Positions 42,840 through 52,126 of a stretch of DNA of 64,000 bases are shown here, in pieces (the first letter of the stretch is position 1; each line of letters opens with the position of its first letter). A model generated the notes under the pieces. The model saw nothing but the letters and a program-made list of their open reading frames with translations, was not told where the DNA came from and did no database searches. Position numbers and translations under genes: made by a program. The DNA is from Litorivivens sp041624475 (GTDB taxonomy: Bacteria > Pseudomonadota > Gammaproteobacteria > Pseudomonadales > Spongiibacteraceae): NCBI RefSeq assembly GCF_041624475.1, contig NZ_JBFJUX010000010.1:61646-125645 (forward strand). The letters run 5' to 3'.

Positions 42840-43544
42840 TGACTCGCTCTCCAGAGTGCCTTTCAGATGGTCGCGCAATAGATCAGGCTTTCATCTTTAT
42901 TCCAGGCAGCATTCGAAAGCTATACATATTTTCCGCAATAATCGCCGTTTCTTCGCTACTGTGTTGTGACTAGCTGTTGGGCTTGCTCTATAGGTGGTTG
43001 TTTTATTAGCGCTTTTGTCGTTACTCAGTGCCTTCCAGGACCAGGTTTGAGCAGCCGTTCGTCATCGAGACTGACTAGCAGTCGCATGCTGTCGAGCTTT
43101 GTTGCGGGTCTGAAAGCGTTATACAAATTCAGGATCTAATGTGATGTTGTCATTGTCGGCCTGTGAATCGGGTGTACTACAAAGCTGATTGTCGTATTGC
43201 TTTAACCCCTGAGCATTATCTGTTGGACAGTAACAATTCCCGAGAAAAGTCGAAAACCGATTTCAGAGTAGAGTTTGATCCTGATCAAGGCGGTGTTGAT
43301 ACAGGCATTGTAGATTGCTATCAGGGTAATCGAGAACGAAAAAGCGCTGCAAAGGAAAAGGCAATACAAGGTATTTTTGCTGGATCCGCGAGTGTGCTTG
43401 AAAGTGCTTAAAGTAGGGTCTGACAGTGACTTTCTTACCTTGGCTATGTTGGAAAGTCAGCTGGCTACCCCTGATATCTGCGGTGCTGATGTTGCGTGGC
43501 ACACACATGCGGGGTAAACCAGTTTCTATTTTGGAGATTTTGCG
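42840..43544. other. Long intergenic region between fnr and a stress operon
   Basis: This 705-nt gap holds the fnr promoter and, from 43275, an FNR box with promoter for the rightward operon. A possible 82-codon reading frame at 43163-43411 runs through the box and promoter and has no ribosome site, so it is not called. Nothing else was recognised. Confidence 0.5.
43275..43288 (+). promoter_or_regulatory. FNR/ANR box and class II promoter of the small-helical/OsmC/Usp group
   Basis: TTGATCCTGATCAA is a perfect FNR/ANR site. A TAGATT hexamer begins exactly 29.5 bases from its centre (43311-43316), the spacing of a class II promoter activated from -41.5. The first gene starts at 43545, leaving a leader of about 220 nt. 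Confidence 0.85.
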
Positions 43545-43808
43545 ATGGACAAAGTAAATGCTAGCGAACAATGGTTGCAGAAGCTCAAGACTGAGCGTGA
43601 CGAAATACGCGTTCGCGTTCATCTTGCCGCTGCAGAAGTGCAGGACGAGTGGCAGGATCTTGAAAAGCGCTGGGAGCACTTTCAGGCAAGATCTCGGGAA
43701 GTAGGCGCCGCTGCCAGTGAAAGTGCTGAGGAAGTAGGAACCGCTCTGGATTTGCTGGCAAGCGAACTAAAAGCGGGCTATCGCCGCATTCGCAAACACC
43801 TTCACTGA
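43545..43808 (+). CDS. Small helical protein of unknown function
   Basis: This encodes 87 residues, highly charged and predicted to be one or two long helices (WLQKLKTERDEIRVRVHLAAAEVQDEWQDLEKRW, in parts), likely coiled coil. No signal peptide is seen. GGAG lies 9 nt before the ATG. It resembles in style the small helical stress proteins found in anaerobic/Usp clusters, but I do not recognise a named family. It is first in an apparent operon with OsmC and UspA behind an FNR box. Confidence 0.75.
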   Translation: MDKVNASEQWLQKLKTERDEIRVRVHLAAAEVQDEWQDLEKRWEHFQARSREVGAAASESAEEVGTALDLLASELKAGYRRIRKHLH

Positions 43809-43817
43809 GTGCTTTAT

Positions 43818-44252
43818 ATGGCAAAATTCCCCCAGGACTACGTGGTGACAGCCTCTGCCATTGTTGACGGTTCTGTCGATACCCAGGCTGAGGGAAAGCC
43901 CCCTCTGGCTGTTGCGCCGCCCAAGACCTTTGGTGGGCCTGGCGATATCTGGTCGCCGGAAGAATTATTACTGGCGGCGCTGGCCGACTGTTTTATCCTC
44001 ACCTTTCGTGCGGTGGCCTCAAGTTCGGGGCTTGCGTGGCAGCATATAAGCTGTCGAGCGACAGGTGTACTGGATCGCGATGGTTCGGCTATTTTATTTA
44101 CAGGCTTTAATCTCGACTGCGAGTTGAAGATCAGCGATCAGGCCAGAGAGAGCGATGCGGCGTCGGTGTTGGATCGTGCAAAGCAAGGCTGCTTCGTCTC
44201 CCGTGCCTTGGCGGTTGAGCCGACAGTGCATACGGCTATTGCATCTGCGTAA
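43818..44252 (+). CDS. OsmC/Ohr-family protein
   Basis: This encodes 144 residues from the ATG at 43818 (GTG at 43809 possible). It has the OsmC fold with PEELLLAALADCFILTFRAVA, giving the first reactive Cys, and the second in AKQGCFVSRAL. Family members reduce organic hydroperoxides with these cysteines. The spacing of the two cysteines and the length are normal. It lies 9 nt after the small helical gene and 12 nt before the Usp gene, so all three are probably one transcript. Confidence 0.9.
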   Translation: MAKFPQDYVVTASAIVDGSVDTQAEGKPPLAVAPPKTFGGPGDIWSPEELLLAALADCFILTFRAVASSSGLAWQHISCRATGVLDRDGSAILFTGFNLDCELKISDQARESDAASVLDRAKQGCFVSRALAVEPTVHTAIASA

Positions 44253-44264
44253 GGGGGAAACCGC

Positions 44265-44711
44265 ATGACAAACTTCTCGAACATTCTGGTAGCTGTGGAT
44301 TTGTCTGGCGAGGCCGACCAGGTTATCGCCGCTGGTGCGGAACTCGCCTCGATAAATCGTGCGGAGATTAGTGTTGTTCATGTGGCGCATGCACTGACTT
44401 ATTATGGCGATGCTCCTTATTATGTCAGCCCTATAGACCGCGATTTGTACAATCAGGATGAAGTCCGAAAAATCCTATTTGATGAGCTGGATAAGATGGT
44501 GGAGCCCTATGACATTACACGGGGCTCTATAGATATTCGATTTGGCTACGCTGCAGAAGAGATTGTCCGAAAGGCAAAGGACGATAGTGTAGACCTTATT
44601 GTTCTGGGCACTCATGGTCGGCGCGGTGTGCGGTTATTGCTTGGTTCGACGGCGGACAGGGTGCTTCACCACGCGCCTTGCAATGTGCTGGCCATTCGCA
44701 TAGCAGACTAG
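44265..44711 (+). CDS. Universal stress protein (UspA family, single domain)
   Basis: This encodes 148 residues with the UspA fold: FSNILVAVDLSGEA at the start, VDLIVLGTHGRRG and the ATP-binding pattern G-x2-G-x9-G-S (GTHGRRGVRLLLGSTADRV), then HHAPCNVLAIR. It begins with good spacing after AAGGGGG. As last gene of the FNR-box group it is expected to support survival under oxygen or energy limitation. Confidence 0.93.
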   Translation: MTNFSNILVAVDLSGEADQVIAAGAELASINRAEISVVHVAHALTYYGDAPYYVSPIDRDLYNQDEVRKILFDELDKMVEPYDITRGSIDIRFGYAAEEIVRKAKDDSVDLIVLGTHGRRGVRLLLGSTADRVLHHAPCNVLAIRIAD

Positions 44712-44824
44712 CGACTACAAATGTAAGTCTTTCAGCTGGATTAGTTCAGACTTAATCTGATGGTTGCCGGTTTTGAAAAAGGCTCCGGCAGGTAAAGTCT
44801 TAATTGCTGCACTTTAGTTGAGTT

Positions 44825-46243
44825 TTAAAAAGTGATCGCTTCACCTTCGCCAGGGATATGAGGCTGCCAACCAGATTTTTCTGCGACCGCTGCTAAAGTA
44901 TCTTTTGCATTGTCTTCACCATGTACCAGGAAAAGCCTGGGTTTACTACCGTTGAAGTGGCTCAACCAGTCCAGCAGTTGGCTTTGTCCCGCATGAGCGG
45001 AGAAACCGCCCAGGGTGTGAATAGATGCTTTGACGGCGATTTCATCCCCACCGATTCTGAAGTGAGTGGCGCCATCGACCAGTGCTCGACCGGGTGTTCC
45101 ATGCGCCTGATATCCGACAAAAATGACGTGCGATTGTTTTCGCCAGACATTGTGCTTCAGGTGGTGTCTGATTCGGCCGCCATTACACATTCCGCTACCG
45201 GCGATGATGATTGCGCCTCTTTCGATCTTGTTCAGTGCCATCGACTCTTCAGTCGAAGTGGAGTACCTGAGAATGGGCAAGAAGCTATGCAAGCTTTTAC
45301 CTTTGGCGTGCACCGCAGAAGACGAGGACTCAATAGTAGCTTTGTGTTCGGTGTTGTAGACATCTTGATAGCGGTGATATATCTCGGTAACGGCGATCGC
45401 CATTGGGCTGTCGAGATAAATTACGAGGTGGCGCAAGTCCCCCTTTTGATAAAGCTCACCCAGCCGAAATATGATTTCCTGGGTTCTTCCAACCGCGAAC
45501 GAAGGTATCAGAATGTTACCTCCGTTTTCTGATGCAGCAGCGATGACATCGGAGAATTCCTCCAGGGTTTCATTCATCGTGCGGTGGTTTCTGTCGCCGT
45601 AAGTAGATTCCAGAAGCAGGACATCTGCTTGTTCGACTGAGTCCGGATCCCGCAACAAAGCGGCTTGAGAGTTGCCTAAGTCGCCAGAGAAAACCAGTTT
45701 TTTCTCCACGCCACGTTCATTGATATATATTTCAACTATTGCAGACCCGAGAATATGGCCAGCATCTTTAAAACAGATGTCCACGTTCTCGGTGATATTT
45801 GTTCGTTGATAATAACTGACGCCACGGCAGTGGTTCAGGGTTTCCTCTACATCGTCGAGACAGTAGAGCGGCTCAATTTCTTCCTTACCGGACCGCCGCC
45901 TGCGCTTGTTTTCCCATTCAACATCGCGTTCTTGCAGCGAAGCAGCGTCCTTTAGAAGGACTTCGATAAGATCGCAGGACGGCCGGGTCATATAGATCGA
46001 TCCGCTAAAGCCCTCCCTGGCCAGCAGAGGTAGCCGCCCCGAGTGATCAAGGTGGGCATGGGAAAGCACTATGGCGTCAATGTCGGTAACGGCAAATGGC
46101 AGCGCCTTTCTATTGCCTTCCTCTTCCTCGCGCCGACCCTGGAACAATCCGCAGTCGAGCAGCAGCGTGCTACGGTCGGTTTGCAATAAGTACATGGAAC
46201 CGGTGACACCAGTGACTGCGCCATAGAATGTCAGTTTGGCCAT
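44825..46243 (-). CDS. Beta-CASP metallo-beta-lactamase RNA-processing-type protein
   Basis: This encodes 472 residues. The MBL core has HAHLDHSG (H-x-H-x-D-H) near 61-67, DAGHILGSA, FSGDLGN and the beta-CASP elements ESTYGDR, PSFAVGRTQEI and GSGMCNGGRIRHHL, with the late VGYQAHGTPGR and FSAHAGQ. This is the YSH1/CPSF-like family of bacteria; family members cleave RNA, though the bacterial ones of this length are poorly studied. GGAGGATAATC precedes the ATG. Its place beside Usp/OsmC/FNR genes is common in Pseudomonas-type anaerobic clusters. Confidence 0.92.
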   Translation of the reverse strand: MAKLTFYGAVTGVTGSMYLLQTDRSTLLLDCGLFQGRREEEEGNRKALPFAVTDIDAIVLSHAHLDHSGRLPLLAREGFSGSIYMTRPSCDLIEVLLKDAASLQERDVEWENKRRRRSGKEEIEPLYCLDDVEETLNHCRGVSYYQRTNITENVDICFKDAGHILGSAIVEIYINERGVEKKLVFSGDLGNSQAALLRDPDSVEQADVLLLESTYGDRNHRTMNETLEEFSDVIAAASENGGNILIPSFAVGRTQEIIFRLGELYQKGDLRHLVIYLDSPMAIAVTEIYHRYQDVYNTEHKATIESSSSAVHAKGKSLHSFLPILRYSTSTEESMALNKIERGAIIIAGSGMCNGGRIRHHLKHNVWRKQSHVIFVGYQAHGTPGRALVDGATHFRIGGDEIAVKASIHTLGGFSAHAGQSQLLDWLSHFNGSKPRLFLVHGEDNAKDTLAAVAEKSGWQPHIPGEGEAITF

Positions 46244-46794
46244 GATTATCCTCCGCTTACGCCGGTTCCTTTTATGCAGTATAGGAGAGCGGGCTTAATC
46301 AAGTATCCAACCCCGGTCATTAACTCTAGATATATAGCTTTATGAGTTTGGACATATTGTCGATAAGCCACTAAGCGTTCTCGCGGAATTGCTTGTAATA
46401 CAGCGAGTTAGAGCGTGGTTTATCGCTGCTTAGCCAAGCCGAATCAGTGGAAATGCTTGCCGAATTCTAGTGGGATATTGATCGTGTCTTACTCAACATC
46501 GTCGCGCGCGAGTATTGCGGTGATTGCTGCGCCGGCAGGTTAGCCATCGGGCTGTGTTATGTTCGGCTGTTTCGAATGCGCAACGCTAATAAAGCTTCTT
46601 AAGGTTATGAATTTGACAGTGTCACTTATCAGTTCCTGACGAGGCCGCGAGGAGATATTCGAACTTCAGCTTGATAAGCCTGTTTTATCGAAGGCAGTAT
46701 CATCGTTGGAAATAGCCTTTGGAGCTAAGTACGCGCAAACGCTGTATTGGGAACTTACCTTGAATCTTTGTCCAGCATAAACAGGAGAATAACA
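46244..46794. other. Intergenic region without recognisable gene
   Basis: The 551 nt between the beta-CASP gene and the quinone reductase gene are divergent promoter space. TATACT on the minus strand about 35 nt before the beta-CASP start may be a -10 element. No FNR box, terminator or reading frame with a ribosome site was found. Confidence 0.35.
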
Positions 46795-47850
46795 ATGAGC
46801 GTTCCAAAAACCATGCGCGCCTGGCGTGTACACCAATATGGTGAGCCACTGGATGTTCTGCAGCTGGAGCAGGTTGATACGCCCGAGGCGGGGCCGGGTC
46901 AACTGCTGGTTCAAGCTGAAGGCATCCCGCTGAATCTCAATGACCTGGAGCGCATCAATGGCGGGAATATGATGGTGCGCCCTGAATTTCCTTACGCACC
47001 CGGTATGGAGGCAATGGGCAAGGTTGTGGCCGCCGGCGAAGGCGCGGAGTCCTGGCTGGGCAAGCGCGTGGCAGCTGTCGCCGACGGCGCCCATGGCGGC
47101 TTTGCCGAGTTCGTTAAATGCCCTGCGCTGTCGGCCTTTGAAGTTCCCGAGGATCTGCCCATGCCCGATGCGGCCGCGCTGTTTTTCCCCTTTCACCTAG
47201 CCTGGCTGGGGCTGTATGACCGGGCGCGTCTGCAGGCGGGCGAAACCGTCTTGATACATGCGGCAGCCGGGGGTTCCGGCAGCGCCGCGATTCAGTTAGC
47301 CAAACACATCGGCGCCACCGTTATTGCCAGTGCGGGTAGCGAGGAAAAGCTAAAGTTTTGTCGCAAGCTGGGGGCTGACCACACAGTAAATTACAAAGAG
47401 ACAGATTTTTGTGAGCTGGCCCTGCAAGTGACCGACGGCAAGGGTGTGGATGTGGTGTTTGATAACGTCGGTGAAGCCGTCATGGAGAAATCAATGAATG
47501 CGCTGGCCTACAATGGCCGCTATGCCATGATGGGTTTTGCATCCAACAAATCCGTGGCCGATGAACCCTTTTTGGTACCGCGCAAGTTGGCGCTGGGAAA
47601 CTTTTCGATGTTGGGTGTCATGCTGTCCTATATGGATGACTCGATGGTCAATGGGCTTAAAAGCGCGATGGGCTGGAATTTCCCACCACGCTCGCTCGGC
47701 GAAGAGATTCAGTCCTCGCTGATGAAGCTGTATCGGGACGGTGCAATCAAAGCCGTCGTCGGCAAGGCCATCAGCTTTGAAGACATTCCCCAGGCAATTG
47801 CTGATGTGGCCGCCAGTAAAACCATGGGCAGGGTGGTCGCAGTCGTCTAA
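46795..47850 (+). CDS. Zinc-independent NADPH:quinone reductase-like oxidoreductase (MDR family)
   Basis: This encodes 351 residues from the ATG at 46795, chosen for its AGGAG site; an earlier codon at 46747 would add 16 unlikely residues. The medium-chain dehydrogenase fold lacks zinc ligands and has HAAAGGSGSAAIQLAKHIGATVIAS for NADPH binding, GADHTVNY and GKGVDVVFDNVGE (in parts). Such enzymes reduce quinones or enoyl groups. It is a single gene followed after 138 nt by an MFS transporter. Confidence 0.9.
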   Translation: MSVPKTMRAWRVHQYGEPLDVLQLEQVDTPEAGPGQLLVQAEGIPLNLNDLERINGGNMMVRPEFPYAPGMEAMGKVVAAGEGAESWLGKRVAAVADGAHGGFAEFVKCPALSAFEVPEDLPMPDAAALFFPFHLAWLGLYDRARLQAGETVLIHAAAGGSGSAAIQLAKHIGATVIASAGSEEKLKFCRKLGADHTVNYKETDFCELALQVTDGKGVDVVFDNVGEAVMEKSMNALAYNGRYAMMGFASNKSVADEPFLVPRKLALGNFSMLGVMLSYMDDSMVNGLKSAMGWNFPPRSLGEEIQSSLMKLYRDGAIKAVVGKAISFEDIPQAIADVAASKTMGRVVAVV

Positions 47851-47988
47851 ACCCGCTGCCGAGAGCCTGTACTATCTGTAATGACATGGCTGTCCGGTTT
47901 TTTGGGACGCTGTCACTTGGCTTTGCCAGCGGCGGGGAGTCTGCTTGAGCCGAATCAAAACGCATACAATTGAAGAAGGGCTGTTCGA

Positions 47989-49218
47989 ATGAAGAATCCT
48001 GTGTTCTACGGTTGGTGGCTGGTAGGCGTTGCTTTTATCGCACAGATGGTCGGCGCTGGTGCGATCATGTATTCCTACAGCGTTATCGTGTTGCCCTTCG
48101 AAAGCGAATTCCAGGCCAGTCGCATGGCAATGATGTTAGGGGTCACCGTTATGCCGCTGGTCAGTGCGCTGATCTCGCCATTTCTGGGGCGGGCGCTCGA
48201 TCGCTATTCACTCAGGGCGTTCATGCTTGTCGGCTCTCTGGCGTTGCCGCTGGGCTTTATGGCGCTGTCATTTGCAACGGCTATCTGGCAGCTGCCGGTG
48301 GTCTACGCATTATTCATGGCCTTCGCTTCCCTGCTGATGGGGCCCTTGGCCGCCTCGACGCTGCTGGCGCGCTGGTTTCGTACCCGGCTAGGGCTGGCTA
48401 TGGGGATTGCCGCGATGGGTACCTCGGTGGGCGGGTTTCTGTTTCCGCCGCTGGTGGAATGGCTGATCGACGCCTTTGAGTGGCGCGTTGCTTATCGTTG
48501 GCTGGCGCTGATCCTGCTGTCGCTGACTTTGCCGGCAATGCTGCTGGTCGTTAACCGTCCTGGGGATCGCGGCTTGCGCGCCTATGGCGCGACTGACGCG
48601 GAAGCTTCGGGGCGCGGGCAAACTGCGTTCTCCACATCGGCAGTGCTGAAAAATCGCAATTTCTGGCTGGTGGCAGGTGTCATCAGTGTTCTGTTCGCCA
48701 CCTACTCGGCCTTGCTCAGTAATCTGGTGCCATTCGCGCTTGATACCGGGATCAGCAAGGAGCGTGGCGCCATGCTGATTTCCGTGCTCGCCTTATTCGG
48801 TATGCTCGGCAAAATAATCTTCGGGGTGGTTGCCGACTATGTGGATCTGCGCGCGGGGCTGGGCGTTGCGGCGGCTTTAATTGCGGGTGGCTTGTCATTA
48901 TTTCTCGACGGCAGTTTTCCAGCGCTGCTTGGCGGCAGTGTCTGCATCGGGCTGGCCGCTGGCGGCATGCTGCCGGTGTGGGGCGCATTGCTGGCCCGGT
49001 TGTTCGGTGCCGACGACTACGGTCGCGTGATGGGAATGATGAATCCGGTGCTGATGCCCATGACCGTTATTGCGCCACCGCTGGCGGGTCGAATCTACGA
49101 TGTTACTGGCAGCTACCGGATTGCTTTTATCGTCTTTATAGTTGCGCTCCTCTTCGCCATCTGTCTTCTGCCGGCAATACGTATGCGCGTCGCATCGGAG
49201 GCGGGGCGGCCCTCGTAA
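47989..49218 (+). CDS. MFS transporter (monocarboxylate/oxalate-formate antiporter type)
   Basis: This encodes 409 residues with 12 predicted membrane helices; the start FYGWWLVGVAFIAQM and YSVIVLPFESEFQASR are typical of the OFA/MCT branch of MFS. The inter-helix motif GRALDRYSLR matches the family DRxG-like loop. GAAGGGCTGTTCGA before the ATG gives a fair ribosome site. A small organic acid is the probable substrate; nothing in the neighbours fixes it. Confidence 0.88.
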   Translation: MKNPVFYGWWLVGVAFIAQMVGAGAIMYSYSVIVLPFESEFQASRMAMMLGVTVMPLVSALISPFLGRALDRYSLRAFMLVGSLALPLGFMALSFATAIWQLPVVYALFMAFASLLMGPLAASTLLARWFRTRLGLAMGIAAMGTSVGGFLFPPLVEWLIDAFEWRVAYRWLALILLSLTLPAMLLVVNRPGDRGLRAYGATDAEASGRGQTAFSTSAVLKNRNFWLVAGVISVLFATYSALLSNLVPFALDTGISKERGAMLISVLALFGMLGKIIFGVVADYVDLRAGLGVAAALIAGGLSLFLDGSFPALLGGSVCIGLAAGGMLPVWGALLARLFGADDYGRVMGMMNPVLMPMTVIAPPLAGRIYDVTGSYRIAFIVFIVALLFAICLLPAIRMRVASEAGRPS

Positions 49219-49330
49219 GATGGCTTCCTTGTGTTCTCTGGCAGCTCTAGTACCCTAGTTGTGCATCGATTGGAGCGTCAAGCCACAAAAAATGCGGCGC
49301 TCCAAGAATCACAATAAATGGGGGCTGTGT

Positions 49331-50434
49331 ATGACATCGACAATCCGAAAAAGGTTGCTACGTGGGCTTGCGTTAGGCTTTATCACTTCAATGGCTTCTG
49401 GAGTCAGTTTCGCAGGAGCGGAGCTCAGTGCAGGGATCTGGTGGGTCTACCAGAATGTTGTCACGGATGATTCCAATGATGCTGATGGCGAATTTGCCGA
49501 CCCGGCGTTAATTCTTTATGCCAGTGATGATGGCAGCCACGGGCCCTGGGGCTTCAGTGGTGAAATGCGAATCGGCACCGGGTCGTTTACCGACAAAGCC
49601 AATAACAACAGCGGTGATAACTTTACCATGCACAAGGCTTGGATCAGTTATCAGCTGGACGAGAACAATCAGATCAAAATCGGCAAAAGCCAGGTACCCT
49701 TCGGCTGGAAAACCAGCAATTTCTGGCCCGGTGATATGCTGCAGGGCGGCTACGGCGATCAGATGGACGTCGGTATCAAGCTGACAGGAAAGCACAGTGG
49801 CATTCAATACGATGCGGCCTACTACACCCAGGATGACTGGGGCAAGACCAGTACCGACACGGTTGATGACAATGGTCACTGGGGCAGCTCGACGACCTAC
49901 CGCAAGGGTGAAACTCTGGTGCTTAATGCAGATTATCCCTTTGGTAACGGGCACACCATTGGCGCTTCGTTTCAGCAGGGTAAACTGGAAGATCTCACCA
50001 ACGCTGCCGCCGGCGGCAGAGTCCCGGACGATGGCAAACACCGGGCCTGGGATCTGCACTACACCTATTCCAAAGACAACTTTACCTTCAAGTATCGTTT
50101 TATTGATGTGATGCGTGACTTCACAGAACTCGACGCCTGTATTGCTGCAACGGCGTGCCCGAACGTCGAGGTCGAGAATCAGCGTCACGCGCTGCACGTA
50201 GACTACAAGATGAATAAATGGCTGTTCTATCTTGAAGCGACCGGTGCCAGCACCGACACCAAAGGCAATGACTCCCGCGACGTTGTTGCCGTCTCTCCGG
50301 GGGCAAGTTACAACTACGGTCCCGGGTGGTTCTATATTGAGTACCTCTCGCAGGACGGCTTTATTAATCGAAACGGCGATGTGGGTGAGGGCGATTTTGA
50401 CGCAATTTACTTCTCCTTTGATTTCTATTTCTAG
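49331..50434 (+). CDS. Outer-membrane porin-like beta-barrel
   Basis: This encodes 367 residues from the ATG at 49331, which gives a normal signal peptide (ending near VSFAGAE). The body is amphipathic beta strands with aspartate/asparagine-rich loops (NVVTDDSNDADGEFAD, DKANNNSGDN) and ends in ...FSFDFYF, the terminal aromatic signature of outer-membrane barrels. The pattern HKAWISYQLDENNQIKIGKSQVPFG is that of OprP/phosphate-selective-porin-like proteins. It is followed after 58 nt by a BCCT transporter and may supply its substrate across the outer membrane. Confidence 0.8.
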   Translation: MTSTIRKRLLRGLALGFITSMASGVSFAGAELSAGIWWVYQNVVTDDSNDADGEFADPALILYASDDGSHGPWGFSGEMRIGTGSFTDKANNNSGDNFTMHKAWISYQLDENNQIKIGKSQVPFGWKTSNFWPGDMLQGGYGDQMDVGIKLTGKHSGIQYDAAYYTQDDWGKTSTDTVDDNGHWGSSTTYRKGETLVLNADYPFGNGHTIGASFQQGKLEDLTNAAAGGRVPDDGKHRAWDLHYTYSKDNFTFKYRFIDVMRDFTELDACIAATACPNVEVENQRHALHVDYKMNKWLFYLEATGASTDTKGNDSRDVVAVSPGASYNYGPGWFYIEYLSQDGFINRNGDVGEGDFDAIYFSFDFYF

Positions 50435-50492
50435 ATGCGATTGCGTCTTGTGAAATCAACCATTGGAATTGCTGAAATAGATCGAGGTAAAC

Positions 50493-52076
50493 ATGTCATA
50501 TGAAGACGATAAGTACAGTATAGAGAATACCGACTATACCGTCGGCCAGGACAATATACAGAAATGGGGGTTCGACATTCACAACCCGGTTTTTGGTATC
50601 AGTGCCGGGCTGATTCTGCTCTTTCTGATAGCTGCTCTCGTCACTGAACCGGCCACTGCAAAAGCCGCGCTTGACGGCCTTAAATGGGACATCATCGGTG
50701 CGTTTGATTCCTTTTTTGTATGGTCAGCCAACCTGTTTGTGGTCTTCTGTCTGGTGTTGATCTTTTCACCCTACGGCAAGATTCGTCTTGGCGGTGCGGA
50801 GGCCAAACCAGAGCACTCGCTGTTATCCTGGTTGGCCATGCTGTTTGCAGCCGGCATGGGGATTGGCCTGATGTTCTGGGGGGTTGCCGAGCCCGTGGCC
50901 TATTTCACCGGATGGTATGAAACCCCGCTGGGTGTTGAAGCCAATACCCCGGAAGCAGCGAACCTTGCCATGGGCGCAACGATGTATCACTGGGGGCTCC
51001 ACGCTTGGGCGATTTACGCCGTAGTGGCGTTGTCACTGGCCTTTTTTGCTTACAACAAGGGGCTGCCGCTTTCCATCCGCTCCATCTTCTATCCTATTCT
51101 GGGCGACCACACCTGGGGCTGGGCCGGGCACCTTATCGATATACTTGCGGTGTTGGCTACGCTGTTTGGTCTGGCAACATCTCTGGGGCTGGGTGCGCAG
51201 CAGGCCGCTTCCGGTATCAACCATGTTTTCGGCAGCGAAGGTGGCCTGGGGTCGCAGATTCTGGTCATTGTCGGGGTAACGCTGCTGGCAATTATCTCGG
51301 TTGTGAGAGGTCTTGAGGGCGGCGTCAAAGTGCTCAGTAACGTGAATATGTTTATCGCCTTTGTGTTACTGGCCTTTGTGGGTCTCGTGGGGTTCTCGGT
51401 GGCACTGGGTAATCTCGGCACGACGATAGGCGGTTATGTTCAGAACATTCTTCCCCTGAGCAACCCCCACGGGCGCGAAGATGAAGCCTGGTTGCAGGGC
51501 TGGACGGTGTTCTACTGGGCCTGGTGGATTTCGTGGTCCCCCTTCGTCGGTATGTTTATCGCACGAGTCTCGTCGGGGCGTACGGTCAGAGAGTTTCTGG
51601 TCGCGGTGCTGGTCGTGCCGACACTGGTGACTGTCCTGTGGATGTCTATCTATGGCGGCATCGCCATTGATCAGGTGGTCAGTGGTGTTGGCGCTCTCGG
51701 CAAAGACGGGCTGACGGATGTGCCGCTCGCCATGTTCCAGATGTTTGACGAGCTGCCCATGAGTACGCTGCTATCGAGTATCGCGGTAGTTCTGATTCTG
51801 GTGTTTTTTATTACGTCGTCGGACTCCGGCTCGCTGGTCATCGACAGCATTACCGCCGGCGGCAAGATTGACGCGCCGGTACCGCAGCGTATTTTCTGGG
51901 CGAGCATTGAGGGCCTGATAGCCGCAGCCCTGCTCTGGATTGGTGGCACCGAAGCCATAGAGGCACTGCAGGCGGGGGCCATATCAACCGGGCTGCCGTT
52001 TACCTTGGTGCTGATACTGATGTGTTTCAGCCTGATACTGGGTTTTCGCACAGAACCGATGACGTCGCGGCAGTAA
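50493..52076 (+). CDS. BCCT-family betaine/choline/carnitine-type transporter
   Basis: This encodes 527 residues with 12 membrane helices. The conserved blocks are GMGIGLMFWGVAEPVAYF, MYHWGLHAWAIYA, FYWAWWISWSPFVGMFIARVS (aromatic substrate box) and FFITSSDSGSLVID. The C-terminal tail after the last helix is short, without the long charged osmosensing tail of BetP. It imports quaternary ammonium or sulfonium compounds with sodium. GAGG lies 10 nt before the ATG. It is probably cotranscribed with the porin. Confidence 0.94.
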   Translation: MSYEDDKYSIENTDYTVGQDNIQKWGFDIHNPVFGISAGLILLFLIAALVTEPATAKAALDGLKWDIIGAFDSFFVWSANLFVVFCLVLIFSPYGKIRLGGAEAKPEHSLLSWLAMLFAAGMGIGLMFWGVAEPVAYFTGWYETPLGVEANTPEAANLAMGATMYHWGLHAWAIYAVVALSLAFFAYNKGLPLSIRSIFYPILGDHTWGWAGHLIDILAVLATLFGLATSLGLGAQQAASGINHVFGSEGGLGSQILVIVGVTLLAIISVVRGLEGGVKVLSNVNMFIAFVLLAFVGLVGFSVALGNLGTTIGGYVQNILPLSNPHGREDEAWLQGWTVFYWAWWISWSPFVGMFIARVSSGRTVREFLVAVLVVPTLVTVLWMSIYGGIAIDQVVSGVGALGKDGLTDVPLAMFQMFDELPMSTLLSSIAVVLILVFFITSSDSGSLVIDSITAGGKIDAPVPQRIFWASIEGLIAAALLWIGGTEAIEALQAGAISTGLPFTLVLILMCFSLILGFRTEPMTSRQ

Positions 52077-52126
52077 GCAATGTACTGCGCTGATGGCGCG
52101 ACCCTGGAATAGCGCCTGCAAAGGCG

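Noticed and set aside
43163..43411. 82-codon reading frame on the plus strand
   Set aside because: It runs through the FNR box and its predicted -10 element, has no ribosome site and no recognisable protein features.
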